A stretch of 7,287 nt of DNA from Alphaproteobacteria bacterium (GCA_016870135.1 VGCF01000037.1:1-7287), one strand, 5' to 3'; numbered from the stretch's first letter, positions 1 to 6,077 are shown. The notes: generated by a model not told the origin, from the letters alone. Numbers and translations are program-made.

Positions 1-531
1 ACCGGCACCCCAGGCAGTGGAAAAACTTCTGTCATCAAAGAGCTAGAAAAATTAGGGCATACTGTAATTCATGAAGCTGCAACCGATGTGATTAGCCAAG
101 AGCAAGCTAAGGGCATGGAAAAGCCATGGGAAGAGCCTGAGTTTGTCGATAAAATTACACTTATGCAGAAAGAGCGGCAGATGAATGCTGCTGGAGATCT
201 GCAGTTTTACGACCGTTCACCTTTTTGCACCTATGCCCTTGGTAAATATTTGGCCCATTGGAAAGGCCTCGAATTTAAGCCTTCGCCTTTATTGCTTGAT
301 GAAATTGATCGTTGCCTAAAAAACGGCGTTTACCAGAGCCAGATATTCTTTTTTGAAAATCTAGGGTTTATCGAACATACCGACGCCAGAAAAATTTCTT
401 ATGAGGATGCTTTAATTTTTGAACAGATTCATCTGGATGTGTATAAAGAGTTTAGCTTTGACATCATGATGGTACCCAAAGGGCTGACGGTTACACAGAG
501 ATGTGAGTTTATTTTGGAGAGAGTGAAATGA
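1..531 (+). CDS. AAA_28-type P-loop ATPase/kinase, 5'-truncated by the window edge
   Basis: Open from the first base in frame 1, so the true start lies to the left; 176 residues are visible. The first codons give a complete Walker A motif, GTPGSGKT (residues 2-9), followed by a short strand and helix (KELEKLGHTVIHEAATDVI). This layout is typical of small nucleoside-kinase-like P-loop proteins, in which the P-loop lies near the N-terminus, so probably only about 5-10 residues are missing. A second family-like feature is FYDRSPFCTYAL at about residues 69-80, matching the DR-containing segment after the second strand in the AAA_28 (NadR-kinase-like) group. The family is known for ATP binding; no substrate can be read from this sequence. 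The stop overlaps the next start (ATGA at 528-531), which indicates translational coupling to the hydrolase. Start codons inside the visible part (for example GTG at 88) are not the real start, because the P-loop lies before them. Confident on P-loop NTPase, moderate on subfamily. Confidence 0.82.
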   Translation, partial: TGTPGSGKTSVIKELEKLGHTVIHEAATDVISQEQAKGMEKPWEEPEFVDKITLMQKERQMNAAGDLQFYDRSPFCTYALGKYLAHWKGLEFKPSPLLLDEIDRCLKNGVYQSQIFFFENLGFIEHTDARKISYEDALIFEQIHLDVYKEFSFDIMMVPKGLTVTQRCEFILERVK

Positions 532-1622
532 AGATTTTCACATTACTTTTCTCATTACTAGCTGTGCTTTTTGTGATGGATTCTTCTGCACTTGCAAATC
601 CTCTAAATTTACCAGAACCACAAGGAGTATATGGCATAGGTATGCTTAATGTTGAGCTTTCTGATCCTACTCGAACCCAACTTCGAAGCGGAGATAAACG
701 CCGATGGATGGCAACGGTTTTTTACCCGACATCAAAAACGAAGACGACCGCTCTTTATATGACGGGAACCCTCGATGATGGGAATGTATGCGGAACAAAG
801 GTTTTAGAGCATGCTATTCCAGGTGCGCTTATGATCCAGAACCGTAAATTTCCTGTTATCATTTCGCTCGCTGGAAGAGGCAATGTGCGCCAGCAAAACA
901 CGATTCTTTATGAAGCGTTAGCCTCCCATGGTTACATCGTGATTACGATGGATCAACCTTATGTGGCGAACTTTGTGAAATTTCCTGATGGTACAAAAAT
1001 AAATTTAACATTTAAGGATGTGTGGAATCTTCCTCGGGATAGAGATTATCGTTATGCATACGACGATGAAATCATTGCCTCAGCGATAAAAGACATTGAT
1101 TTTGTATTGGAGCACTTCCAAGATTTTGGAAACATATCAAGCTCTTTTGATACCCAGAACATCATTCTTATGGGCCATAGTATTGGTGCTAATATAGCCC
1201 AAATTAAAGGTTTCACTGACAAGAGGATCAAAGCGATTGTCGATATTGATTCTAAAATAACCGAACGTGCAGTATTCGGTCGTATTGGTGTGCATCCCAA
1301 CCCAGATGCTAAGCCAGTGTTGTTTATAAGAGGAATGCTGCAGTATCAAGAAGAGGTTGGCGATCAATTAATCAAAATCTCAAACAGCACGATTTGGCAA
1401 CCGGACGTTCAGCATAGTTCTTTTAGTGACGATGGATACTTTTCTGCTAAAATCCCCAATTATGGCATGGGTTTTTGGCAAGGATTATATACATGGCTTT
1501 TCAAAAAAGGACCTTATTTTTCGAATACTGATACCAGCTTAGGTAATCACAAAGTCGACACATGGTTTGAACAATACCCTGAGCATATTGTGAATTGGTT
1601 GAATAAAAATATCAGGAGTTAA
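528..1622 (+). CDS. Exported PAF-acetylhydrolase-like alpha/beta hydrolase
   Basis: 364 residues. The N-terminus (MKIFTLLFSLLAVLFVMDSSALANP) is a clear Sec signal peptide, with likely cleavage after ALA at about residue 23, so the enzyme should act in the periplasm or outside the cell. The nucleophile elbow is GHSIGA with Ser218. The HSSFSD segment at about 296-301 resembles the catalytic-His region of plasma/type II PAF acetylhydrolases (HxSFSD), and an Asp in VDIDSK (239 or 241) is the likely acid. The early WMATVFYPTS segment and LASHGYIVITMDQP strand are also typical of this family. Expected chemistry is hydrolysis of an ester, such as the short acyl chain of a phospholipid; the actual substrate is not shown. 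The start at 528 has a GGAG at 515-518, 9 nt upstream, inside the upstream ATPase gene, so the two are probably one operon. The codons are AT-rich. It could instead be named a dienelactone-hydrolase-family protein; the fold is certain, the substrate is not. Confidence 0.85.
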   Translation: MKIFTLLFSLLAVLFVMDSSALANPLNLPEPQGVYGIGMLNVELSDPTRTQLRSGDKRRWMATVFYPTSKTKTTALYMTGTLDDGNVCGTKVLEHAIPGALMIQNRKFPVIISLAGRGNVRQQNTILYEALASHGYIVITMDQPYVANFVKFPDGTKINLTFKDVWNLPRDRDYRYAYDDEIIASAIKDIDFVLEHFQDFGNISSSFDTQNIILMGHSIGANIAQIKGFTDKRIKAIVDIDSKITERAVFGRIGVHPNPDAKPVLFIRGMLQYQEEVGDQLIKISNSTIWQPDVQHSSFSDDGYFSAKIPNYGMGFWQGLYTWLFKKGPYFSNTDTSLGNHKVDTWFEQYPEHIVNWLNKNIRS

Positions 1623-1624
1623 TT

Positions 1625-2060
1625 ATGCATATCAAACCATTAAAAACCCACGATGAATTTGCGTAATCACTTGATGCGTTTTGCGAATTACGTCCCCATT
1701 TGCGAAGTAAAGAAATTTTTGTTACCCAGGTCACGGAACACTAAAGGTTATGAAATCATTGCTGCTTACGAACAAGAAGAGGTTCTAGCACGCATAGGAT
1801 TTCGTTTCCTTACAACCCTTGCATGGGGGAAAATTCTGTATATTGATGATTTGATCACAAAAGAAAAAACCCGCGGCAAAGGATATGGTAAAATTTTATT
1901 AGATCATGTCATACAAATTGCAAGGCAGCATTGGTACAAAGAAGTTCATTTGGACACAGGTTATGCAAGACATGCTGCGCAGTTCTATGTCATTCCAGCG
2001 CAGGCAGGAACCTGTTGGATCCCCCTGTTGACAGGGATGACCATGGTTTTACCAGGATAA
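1625..2060 (+). pseudogene. GNAT family N-acetyltransferase, broken by a stop, a frameshift and a repeat at the 3' end
   Basis: A good ribosome site (AGGAG, 1614-1618, 6 nt spacing) precedes ATG 1625, which reads MHIKPLKTHDEFA and then meets TAA at 1664-1666. Past this stop the same frame continues with family-like sequence (SLDAFCELRPHLRSKEIF, then VTQVTEH) until a second stop at 1742. GNAT sequence then resumes in another frame from about 1743 (KGYEIIAAYEQEEV, ILYIDDLITKEKTRGKGYG), so one base was gained or two lost near 1742. RGKGYGK is the acetyl-CoA pyrophosphate-binding motif (R/QxxGxG/A). Recognisable homology ends at HAAQFYV (about 1988); from there the frame runs through a palindromic repeat and stops at 2060, so the usual last strands (family pattern FYxxxGF...) are missing. 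An ORF call starting at ATG 1653 would give a false N-terminus in the wrong frame. The TAA at 1664 could be a former CAA (Gln). The gene sits 2 nt behind the hydrolase and was probably the third gene of that operon. Very likely non-functional unless the changes are sequencing errors. Confidence 0.8.
1989..2041. repeat. Palindromic MITE-like repeat (VIPAQAG-coding type) inserted in the GNAT gene
   Basis: The ends are inverted: GTCATTCC at 1989-1996 faces GGATGAC at 2035-2041. Between them lie TTCC/GGAA arms around GCGCAGGCA and a perfect inner hairpin CCCTGT-TG-ACAGGG (2023-2036). The left arm reads VIPAQAG in the GNAT frame. This resembles the widespread short intergenic palindromes of the form GTCATTCC-CGCGCAGGCGGGAA-TCC found in many proteobacteria, here in a compact and diverged copy. 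That comparison is from memory of the family, not from a search. It lies exactly where the GNAT homology stops. No target-site duplication was recognised. Confidence 0.65.
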
Positions 2061-2071
2061 CAACGCATTCA

Positions 2072-2096
2072 ACCTCTAAGACGGGTGCCTAGAGGT
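2072..2096. other. Hairpin in the junction spacer
   Basis: ACCTCTA (2072-2078) and TAGAGGT (2090-2096) form a 7-bp perfect stem around an 11-nt loop. It lies between the GNAT remnant (+) and the convergent reductase gene (-). Neither strand has a U-run right after the stem, so it is not a standard intrinsic terminator. It may help end transcription or protect RNA ends; its role is unknown. Confidence 0.4.
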
Positions 2097-2157
2097 CCAG
2101 ATTCTATCTGCCACTAGCACAAACCGAACACATTAACCCCACCAGATTTGATCTGCC
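2097..2157. repeat. Two copies of the small palindrome CCAGATNNNATCTGCC
   Basis: Copy 1 is at 2097-2112 (CCAGAT-TCT-ATCTGCC) and copy 2 at 2142-2157 (CCAGAT-TTG-ATCTGCC). Each holds a perfect 5-bp stem CAGAT/ATCTG with a 3-nt centre, and the starts are 45 bp apart. Only the centre differs. The second copy ends 16 bp downstream of the reductase stop codon, counted on the - strand. They could be hairpins at the transcript end or paired protein-binding sites. No U-run follows on either strand. Confidence 0.5.
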
Positions 2158-2173
2158 TTTAAACCCGGATGCT

Positions 2174-3232
2174 CTAACTGGCCCAAGATCCAGGATTACC
2201 CAAAGTGGTGGAATGTTTGACGCCGACATATTGATCGGGAAATAAATATCCCTTTAGGTGATGCATACTCTGAGCCACCTCTGCAAAACCCGTCATGATG
2301 AGTTTTAATTTATGGGGATAGGTCACAATATCGCCTGCAGCATAAATACCTGCACGACTGGTTTGCCCTGTTAAAGGGTTGGTTACAATACGCTGTTGAT
2401 CAATATCCAACCCCCAACGGCCCAAAGGTCCAAGATCATTTTGCATACCAAAAAAGGGCAATAAAATATCGGCCGATAGGCTTTTACTGCCCCCTGCTCC
2501 ATCATGAACATGTACAACGCTGATTTGTCCAACCTGCCCTTCCAGGCCCAATAATTGATATGGCGCATGCAGTTGAACTCGGCCCGATTGAAACTCTTCT
2601 TGTAATCGTGCCACACTGTGTTCATGCGCACTGAACCGAGCCCGACGATGGACCATGTGAACGGATTTTGCGCTGCCTGCCAACACCAAAGCCCAATCCA
2701 CAGCCGAATCTCCACCGCCAGCAATGACAATATCTTTACCCGCCCAACCATGGCCTGATGGAACCGAATAAAATACACTTTGTCCTTCAAATTGTTCTAT
2801 ACCTTCCAGGGGAGGCCGCTTTGGTACCAAGGCGCCAGCCCCGCAACAAATCATGATGGTTTGGGCCAAAATCATACGTCCGGCCGATGTCCGAATGACA
2901 AATAAACCAGACTCTTCCTCTTGATCCACATGCTCTGCCGTTTGACCGCAAAAAACCGTGGGTTTAAACGGCGCCATCTGTTGAGACAATTGGGCAACCA
3001 AATCACCGGCCGATATTTCTGGCATTCCTGGGATATCATAAATGGGTTTATCGGGATACAAGGCCTGACACTGACCACCCAACTGGGGCAAGGCCTCGAC
3101 TAAGGCGCACTTTAATTGCATCATACCCGCCATAAATACGGCAAATAATCCAACGGGCCCTCCACCCAACACAACGACAGGAAATATGGTGTTGCGATCA
3201 GAACTGTATATCGATTGCGTATGATCATTCAT
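2174..3232 (-). CDS. Ferredoxin/flavodoxin--NADP+ reductase, YumC/TrxB-like type
   Basis: 352 residues from the ATG at 3230-3232. This start is preferred over in-frame starts up to 3274 because GAGGAG lies 7 nt before it and the likely transcription start lies between them. Domains: FAD-binding GGGPVG (residues 23-28) with LGGQCQALYPDKPIYDIPG following; NADPH-binding GGGDSAVDWA (172-181) with the HRR segment that typically contacts the NADP phosphate; LLPFFGM, GIYAAGDI (FAD site, 295-302), and the family-typical tail KLKLIMTGFAE...HSTTLGNPG. The CxxC redox pair of true thioredoxin reductase is absent between the FAD and NADP regions, which points to EC 1.18.1.2. The enzyme is cytoplasmic and moves electrons between NADPH and ferredoxin or flavodoxin, feeding for example Fe-S or heme-linked enzymes. 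It lies 127 bp behind the ABC gene on the same strand but seems to have its own promoter. The gene is clearly richer in G+C than the left block (47-55% in two 60-bp lines counted). Normal length, no defects seen. Confidence 0.92.
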   Translation of the reverse strand: MNDHTQSIYSSDRNTIFPVVVLGGGPVGLFAVFMAGMMQLKCALVEALPQLGGQCQALYPDKPIYDIPGMPEISAGDLVAQLSQQMAPFKPTVFCGQTAEHVDQEEESGLFVIRTSAGRMILAQTIMICCGAGALVPKRPPLEGIEQFEGQSVFYSVPSGHGWAGKDIVIAGGGDSAVDWALVLAGSAKSVHMVHRRARFSAHEHSVARLQEEFQSGRVQLHAPYQLLGLEGQVGQISVVHVHDGAGGSKSLSADILLPFFGMQNDLGPLGRWGLDIDQQRIVTNPLTGQTSRAGIYAAGDIVTYPHKLKLIMTGFAEVAQSMHHLKGYLFPDQYVGVKHSTTLGNPGSWAS

Positions 3233-3239
3233 GATTTTT

Positions 3240-3245
3240 CTCCTC
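3240..3245 (-). promoter_or_regulatory. Ribosome binding site deciding the reductase start
   Basis: On the - strand GAGGAG stands 7 nt before ATG 3232. The two ATG codons further upstream in the same frame (ending at 3274 and 3268) have no comparable site and overlap the promoter-like region, so they are unlikely starts. Confidence 0.75.
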
Positions 3246-3256
3246 TTGTTAAACAC

Positions 3257-3286
3257 CTTACATTTCATACCCATTTCAAATGTAAA
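3257..3286 (-). promoter_or_regulatory. Probable sigma70-type promoter of the reductase gene
   Basis: On the - strand TTTACA (3281-3286, 5 of 6 to TTGACA) is followed after 18 nt by TGTAAG (3257-3262, 4 of 6 to TATAAT). The predicted start near 3250 leaves a leader of about 17 nt that contains the GAGGAG site, consistent with the chosen start codon. The -10 is weak, so this is a prediction by eye. Confidence 0.45.
3258..3285. promoter_or_regulatory. Operator-like inverted repeat over the reductase promoter
   Basis: TTACATTT (3258-3265) and AAATGTAA (3278-3285) are perfect 8-bp inverted arms with a 12-bp centre. The arms coincide with the proposed -10 and -35 of the reductase promoter. Such a position is typical for a repressor site. 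The regulator cannot be named from this sequence; redox or iron control would suit the enzyme but is a guess. Confidence 0.5.
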
Positions 3287-3352
3287 CCCTTTTCGCCATA
3301 CTTAAAAACGGCCCCACCAGCCCTTGTGCACGCGTTTCTTCACCCACCCATT

Positions 3353-3376
3353 TTGCCCCCTATTCTTGCCCCCTAT
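3353..3376. repeat. 13-bp near-tandem duplication at the ABC stop codon
   Basis: TTGCCCCCTAT occurs at 3353-3363 and again at 3366-3376, a 13-bp period. The ABC stop codon (TAG, 3360-3362) lies in one copy, and the other copy is read in another frame as part of the last codons (EDRGQE). The duplication therefore shaped the C-terminal end. Confidence 0.6.
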
Positions 3377-5174
3377 CCTCTGTTTGTTCTTGGGTGCGCC
3401 ACATCATGCTGTACAGCCCCTGTTTTTCCAACAATTCCTGGTGCGACCCCTGTTCGGCGATTTGTCCACCATCTAATACAATAATGCGATCCATCCGACG
3501 CAACGTGGCCAAACGGTGCGCAATCACCAGGACGGTTTTATCCCCAAAAAATTGCCACAAATGATCCTGTAACTTGGATTCTGTCACAGAATCCAAGTGT
3601 GATGTGGATTCATCCAAAATCAAAATTTTGGTATGACGCAACATGGCGCGCGCAATGGATAGACGCTGTTTCTGACCACCAGACAGACGAATGCCGTTCT
3701 CGCCAATCAGTGTATTCATGCCATTGGGAAACTGTTGTATAAACTGTTGACAACACGATTCCCGCAGCACGCGCTGTAAATCCGACTCCTCAGCTGATGG
3801 ATTGGCATACAGAATATTGTCCTTGAACGAACGTTCAAACAAATGGGTTTCTTGGGGCACCAGAGTCATTTGATCATACACAGAGCCAAGATTGGTGGCC
3901 TGAATATCTTGCCCATCAATGGAAATGGATCCACTTTGAGTCTGATACAAACGCAACAACAGGTGGGCAAAAGTACTCTTTCCACTGCCTGAACGCCCCA
4001 CAATACCCACTTTTTCACCCGAGTGAATCTGCAGAGATAATTTTGTAAACACCGCAGGACATCCCGGATAGGCAAAGCCCACATCGGAAAATGTAATCTC
4101 TCCCTTTTTCACACACAAATCGGGCAAATGCTGATCGTCTCCTATGGATTTTCCGTGATAAATGGCTTGTAATGATTGGGTAATGCTGCCGTAATACTCG
4201 GACATACTGGAAAAAACCTGATCAAAGCGCCACAAAAAATCCATAACCGATCGATTGACGCTGAGCACCAAAACCACTCCTCCCGCATCAATATCACCAT
4301 ACCTGTATCCTCGGCATAAAAAATAACCATTGGCTATAAAAATCAGCACAGAAATGATGCTGGTCACAGAGCGCATATTAAAATATTGCTGCTCCATCTG
4401 CTTTTCCTGATTCACCACATCATCCATCGTATGGGACAACACGGCATCTTCTCTGTGGGCATTATAAAACAAACGAACAGACAAAATGTTGCTTAAAATA
4501 TCAATGACTTTCCCTGTAAAAATGGCTCCTTTTTCAAACAATTGGTGGGACGATTTTAATAATTTTCTAGAAGAAAACCAACTGATACCCATGACACACA
4601 TGGCCCAAGATGCCATCAGTATCCCAAAAATGGGGTGTACGTAGGTCAACGTCACAATGGCAATGATGATGGCCAAAGTATTGCCGAAAAATTCTTGGCT
4701 TAAAGCCTCGATCAGGTTGGGCACATTGCGCATTAAATCATTGATTTTGGACCCCAAAGCCCCCGATGGATTCATTTGAAAATAGGGATACTGTTTCTTT
4801 AAAATCTCGCTGGTGACCGTTGTCCCAATGGTTTTACGCAGCACAGGCATCATACCAATACTGACAAAATAGTCGTACAAACGATAATTTAAAATTAAAG
4901 TAAATCTTATCCCAAATAAAAACAGCATAGGAATGAACAAGGAATCTTGTTTTTCAGAAATGCTCACCACGATCATTTGAATGGCGCAAGATGTTAAAGA
5001 CAGACCCAAAGCCCAGGCCACAGGAACCCAAAAAATCAGACCGATACGCCAGGAAAATGGGCGGATGATGTTCCAAATCCAGAACAATGCAAACCGATTG
5101 ATCGATGGCTCTACCCCCTGGGCGCGCAATGTTTTGGTATCAACAGGATCAGACGGTAAAATCACGCCAAGCAC
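3360..5174 (-). CDS. ABC exporter half-transporter (fused permease and ATPase)
   Basis: 604 residues, the usual length of MsbA/multidrug-type exporters. The N-terminal half holds membrane segments at about 43-64, 75-96, 160-180, 182-200 and 270-289, and probably one near 298-316. The ATPase half starts near 358: A-loop Tyr369, Walker A GRSGSGKST (393-401), Q-loop Gln441 (LVPQE), signature LSGGQ (497-501), Walker B ILILDE with catalytic Glu522, D-loop SHLD (525-528, usually SALD) and H-loop His553 (IAHRL). All catalytic residues are present, so it should be an active homodimeric inner-membrane exporter. The substrate is unknown; lipid A/lipid or drug export are common roles of the family. The start is uncertain: the first in-frame codon after the upstream stop is GTG 5174, without a Shine-Dalgarno site, and it sits directly after a likely -10 box. 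GTG 5165 (Val4) is an alternative. It is divergent from lolA and followed by the reductase. The stop lies in a small duplication. Confidence 0.9.
   Translation of the reverse strand: MLGVILPSDPVDTKTLRAQGVEPSINRFALFWIWNIIRPFSWRIGLIFWVPVAWALGLSLTSCAIQMIVVSISEKQDSLFIPMLFLFGIRFTLILNYRLYDYFVSIGMMPVLRKTIGTTVTSEILKKQYPYFQMNPSGALGSKINDLMRNVPNLIEALSQEFFGNTLAIIIAIVTLTYVHPIFGILMASWAMCVMGISWFSSRKLLKSSHQLFEKGAIFTGKVIDILSNILSVRLFYNAHREDAVLSHTMDDVVNQEKQMEQQYFNMRSVTSIISVLIFIANGYFLCRGYRYGDIDAGGVVLVLSVNRSVMDFLWRFDQVFSSMSEYYGSITQSLQAIYHGKSIGDDQHLPDLCVKKGEITFSDVGFAYPGCPAVFTKLSLQIHSGEKVGIVGRSGSGKSTFAHLLLRLYQTQSGSISIDGQDIQATNLGSVYDQMTLVPQETHLFERSFKDNILYANPSAEESDLQRVLRESCCQQFIQQFPNGMNTLIGENGIRLSGGQKQRLSIARAMLRHTKILILDESTSHLDSVTESKLQDHLWQFFGDKTVLVIAHRLATLRRMDRIIVLDGGQIAEQGSHQELLEKQGLYSMMWRTQEQTEDRGQE
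3572..3598. other. Perfect 27-nt palindrome inside the ABC ATPase codons
   Basis: ACTTGGATTCTGT (3572-3584), centre C (3585), ACAGAATCCAAGT (3586-3598): thirteen paired positions without mismatch. On the coding strand it spans the codons for H-LDSVTES-K of the D-loop region. Read as RNA it would fold to a strong hairpin with a loop of at least three bases. It may be chance helped by the LDS...TES codons, or a binding site. Confidence 0.7.
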
Positions 5175-5203
5175 ATTATCAAATCAACACCCCTGCATGG
5201 TAA
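5175..5203 (-). promoter_or_regulatory. Probable promoter of the ABC exporter gene
   Basis: On the - strand TTACCA (5198-5203, 4 of 6 to TTGACA) and GATAAT (5175-5180, 5 of 6 to TATAAT) are 17 nt apart. Transcription would begin near 5168, after the GTG at 5174. If this promoter is used, translation must start further in, for example leaderless at GTG 5165. Confidence 0.45.
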
Positions 5204-5271
5204 CACATTATTGATTTTTCGTCTTGCCCCACCCTGCCCGAAAAAGGACTGAAAACGTCAGACACAGGGGC

Positions 5272-5300
5272 TTTTCACAGAGAAAATGTTTATCTAGACT
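5272..5300 (+). promoter_or_regulatory. Weak promoter candidate for lolA
   Basis: TTTTCA (5272-5277) and TAGACT (5295-5300) are 17 nt apart, each matching 4 of 6 consensus bases. A start near 5307 would leave about 30 nt of leader before ATG 5339. The match is poor; it is listed because the gene must be transcribed from this 164-bp divergent spacer. Confidence 0.25.
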
Positions 5301-5338
5301 GTTCAAAACCATTGAAAAACAAAAACCAAGAGACACTG

Positions 5339-6031
5339 ATGTTACCCAAAATCTTCATGATCCATACCCCATTAGCCCGCCTGCCATGGCGCAGCGCGCT
5401 GTTTTTTCTATGCGCCCTTTCATTTTCTCCTCTGTGTTCAAAATCAAAAACCACGGCCAACACAACGTATGTGTACACCCCCAAAAAACCCGTTGTATTA
5501 ACCCCCCAACAACACCTGCTTATGCTCAGCCAATCTTGGGACAGCATTCAAACATTGCGCACGGATTTGATTCAAAAAAACCCCAATGGTACCTGTATGA
5601 AGGCAGATTTATACTTGCGCCGACCAGGAGAGATGCGTCTGGTGTATCACGCCCCATCCCAGGTTCAAATGATCGCATTGCAAGGCAAATTAATCCATTA
5701 CGATGGTCGCCGAAATCGCAGCCAATCCATGGATTTATCCCGCAGCCCAGTGGCCTTTTTGTTGCAAGGGAAACTGCATGACCACGTACAGTTGGTGGAA
5801 ATGATACACCATGATGCACGGATTACATTGGTGATGAAGATCAAAAAAGACCCAAATGCTGGAAAATTTGGTCTGACCTTTAACCCAGCTCTGCTGAAAA
5901 ATCCGCTCTTATGTCCGCTGACGGGTTGGTTTATGACCGATGCCTACGGTAAAACCACCACCATCACCTTATCAAATACTATAAAAAATGGCCCAATGCC
6001 AAAAGGAACCTTTGAACTGCAAAAGAAATAA
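5339..6031 (+). CDS. lolA: LolA-family outer-membrane lipoprotein carrier
   Basis: 230 residues from ATG 5339, which has AAGAGA 5 nt upstream. The frame stays open to a TTG at 5312, but this start has no clear ribosome site. The N-terminus carries basic residues (RLPWR) and a hydrophobic stretch (SALFFLCALSFSPLC, about 19-33), a Sec signal for export. The Cys33 context (SPLC) is not a lipobox, so a soluble periplasmic protein is expected, as for LolA. The mature part follows the family order: W67-DSIQTLRTDLIQ, then YLRRPGEMRLVYHAP (92-106), MIALQGKLIHYDG, LSRSPVAFLLQGK (133-145), and the C-terminal GWFMTDAYGKTTTITLSN (196-213). LolA accepts outer-membrane lipoproteins from the LolCDE complex and hands them to the outer membrane, by LolB or a substitute. 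RlpA, encoded nearby, is one possible client. The gene is divergent from the ABC exporter and convergent to rlpA. The family is diverse, so the exact role is inferred from the family. Confidence 0.82.
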   Translation: MLPKIFMIHTPLARLPWRSALFFLCALSFSPLCSKSKTTANTTYVYTPKKPVVLTPQQHLLMLSQSWDSIQTLRTDLIQKNPNGTCMKADLYLRRPGEMRLVYHAPSQVQMIALQGKLIHYDGRRNRSQSMDLSRSPVAFLLQGKLHDHVQLVEMIHHDARITLVMKIKKDPNAGKFGLTFNPALLKNPLLCPLTGWFMTDAYGKTTTITLSNTIKNGPMPKGTFELQKK

Positions 6032-6058
6032 GCGCACCGCCAGATCCATTGGTCTATT

Positions 6059-6077
6059 GCCCATAAATGGGCCTTTT
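6059..6077 (+). terminator. Probable intrinsic terminator of lolA
   Basis: GCCCA (6059-6063), loop TAAA, TGGGC (6068-6072), then C and TTTT (6074-6077). It starts 28 nt after the lolA stop. The stem is only 5-6 bp and the T-run short, so the strength is modest. Confidence 0.5.

Noticed and set aside
1653..2060. Intact 135-residue acetyltransferase starting at ATG 1653
   Set aside because: The first ~30 residues are out of the family frame; real GNAT sequence for that part lies in the frame of ATG 1625, which also has the good ribosome site. The last residues come from a repeat.
2079..2123. tRNA-like 3' end (pattern ending TGCCACTAGCACA)
   Set aside because: No matching acceptor, D or anticodon arms upstream, and the CAGAT/ATCTG stem has a 3-nt loop, not a T-loop.
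2383..2790. 135-residue ORF on the - strand
   Set aside because: Lies wholly inside the well-supported reductase gene in another frame; no family features or ribosome site.
2174..3232. Thioredoxin reductase (TrxB)
   Set aside because: No CxxC redox motif between the FAD and NADP domains, and the C-terminal HSTTLGNPG region fits the ferredoxin-NADP reductase group.
5339..5440. LolA-like protein as a lipoprotein with Cys33
   Set aside because: The residues before the Cys are SPL, which does not fit a lipobox (small residue needed at -1); a normal Sec signal is more likely.
5224..5781. 185-residue ORF on the + strand
   Set aside because: Overlaps lolA out of frame; its sequence lacks domain features, while lolA has clear family motifs and a signal peptide.
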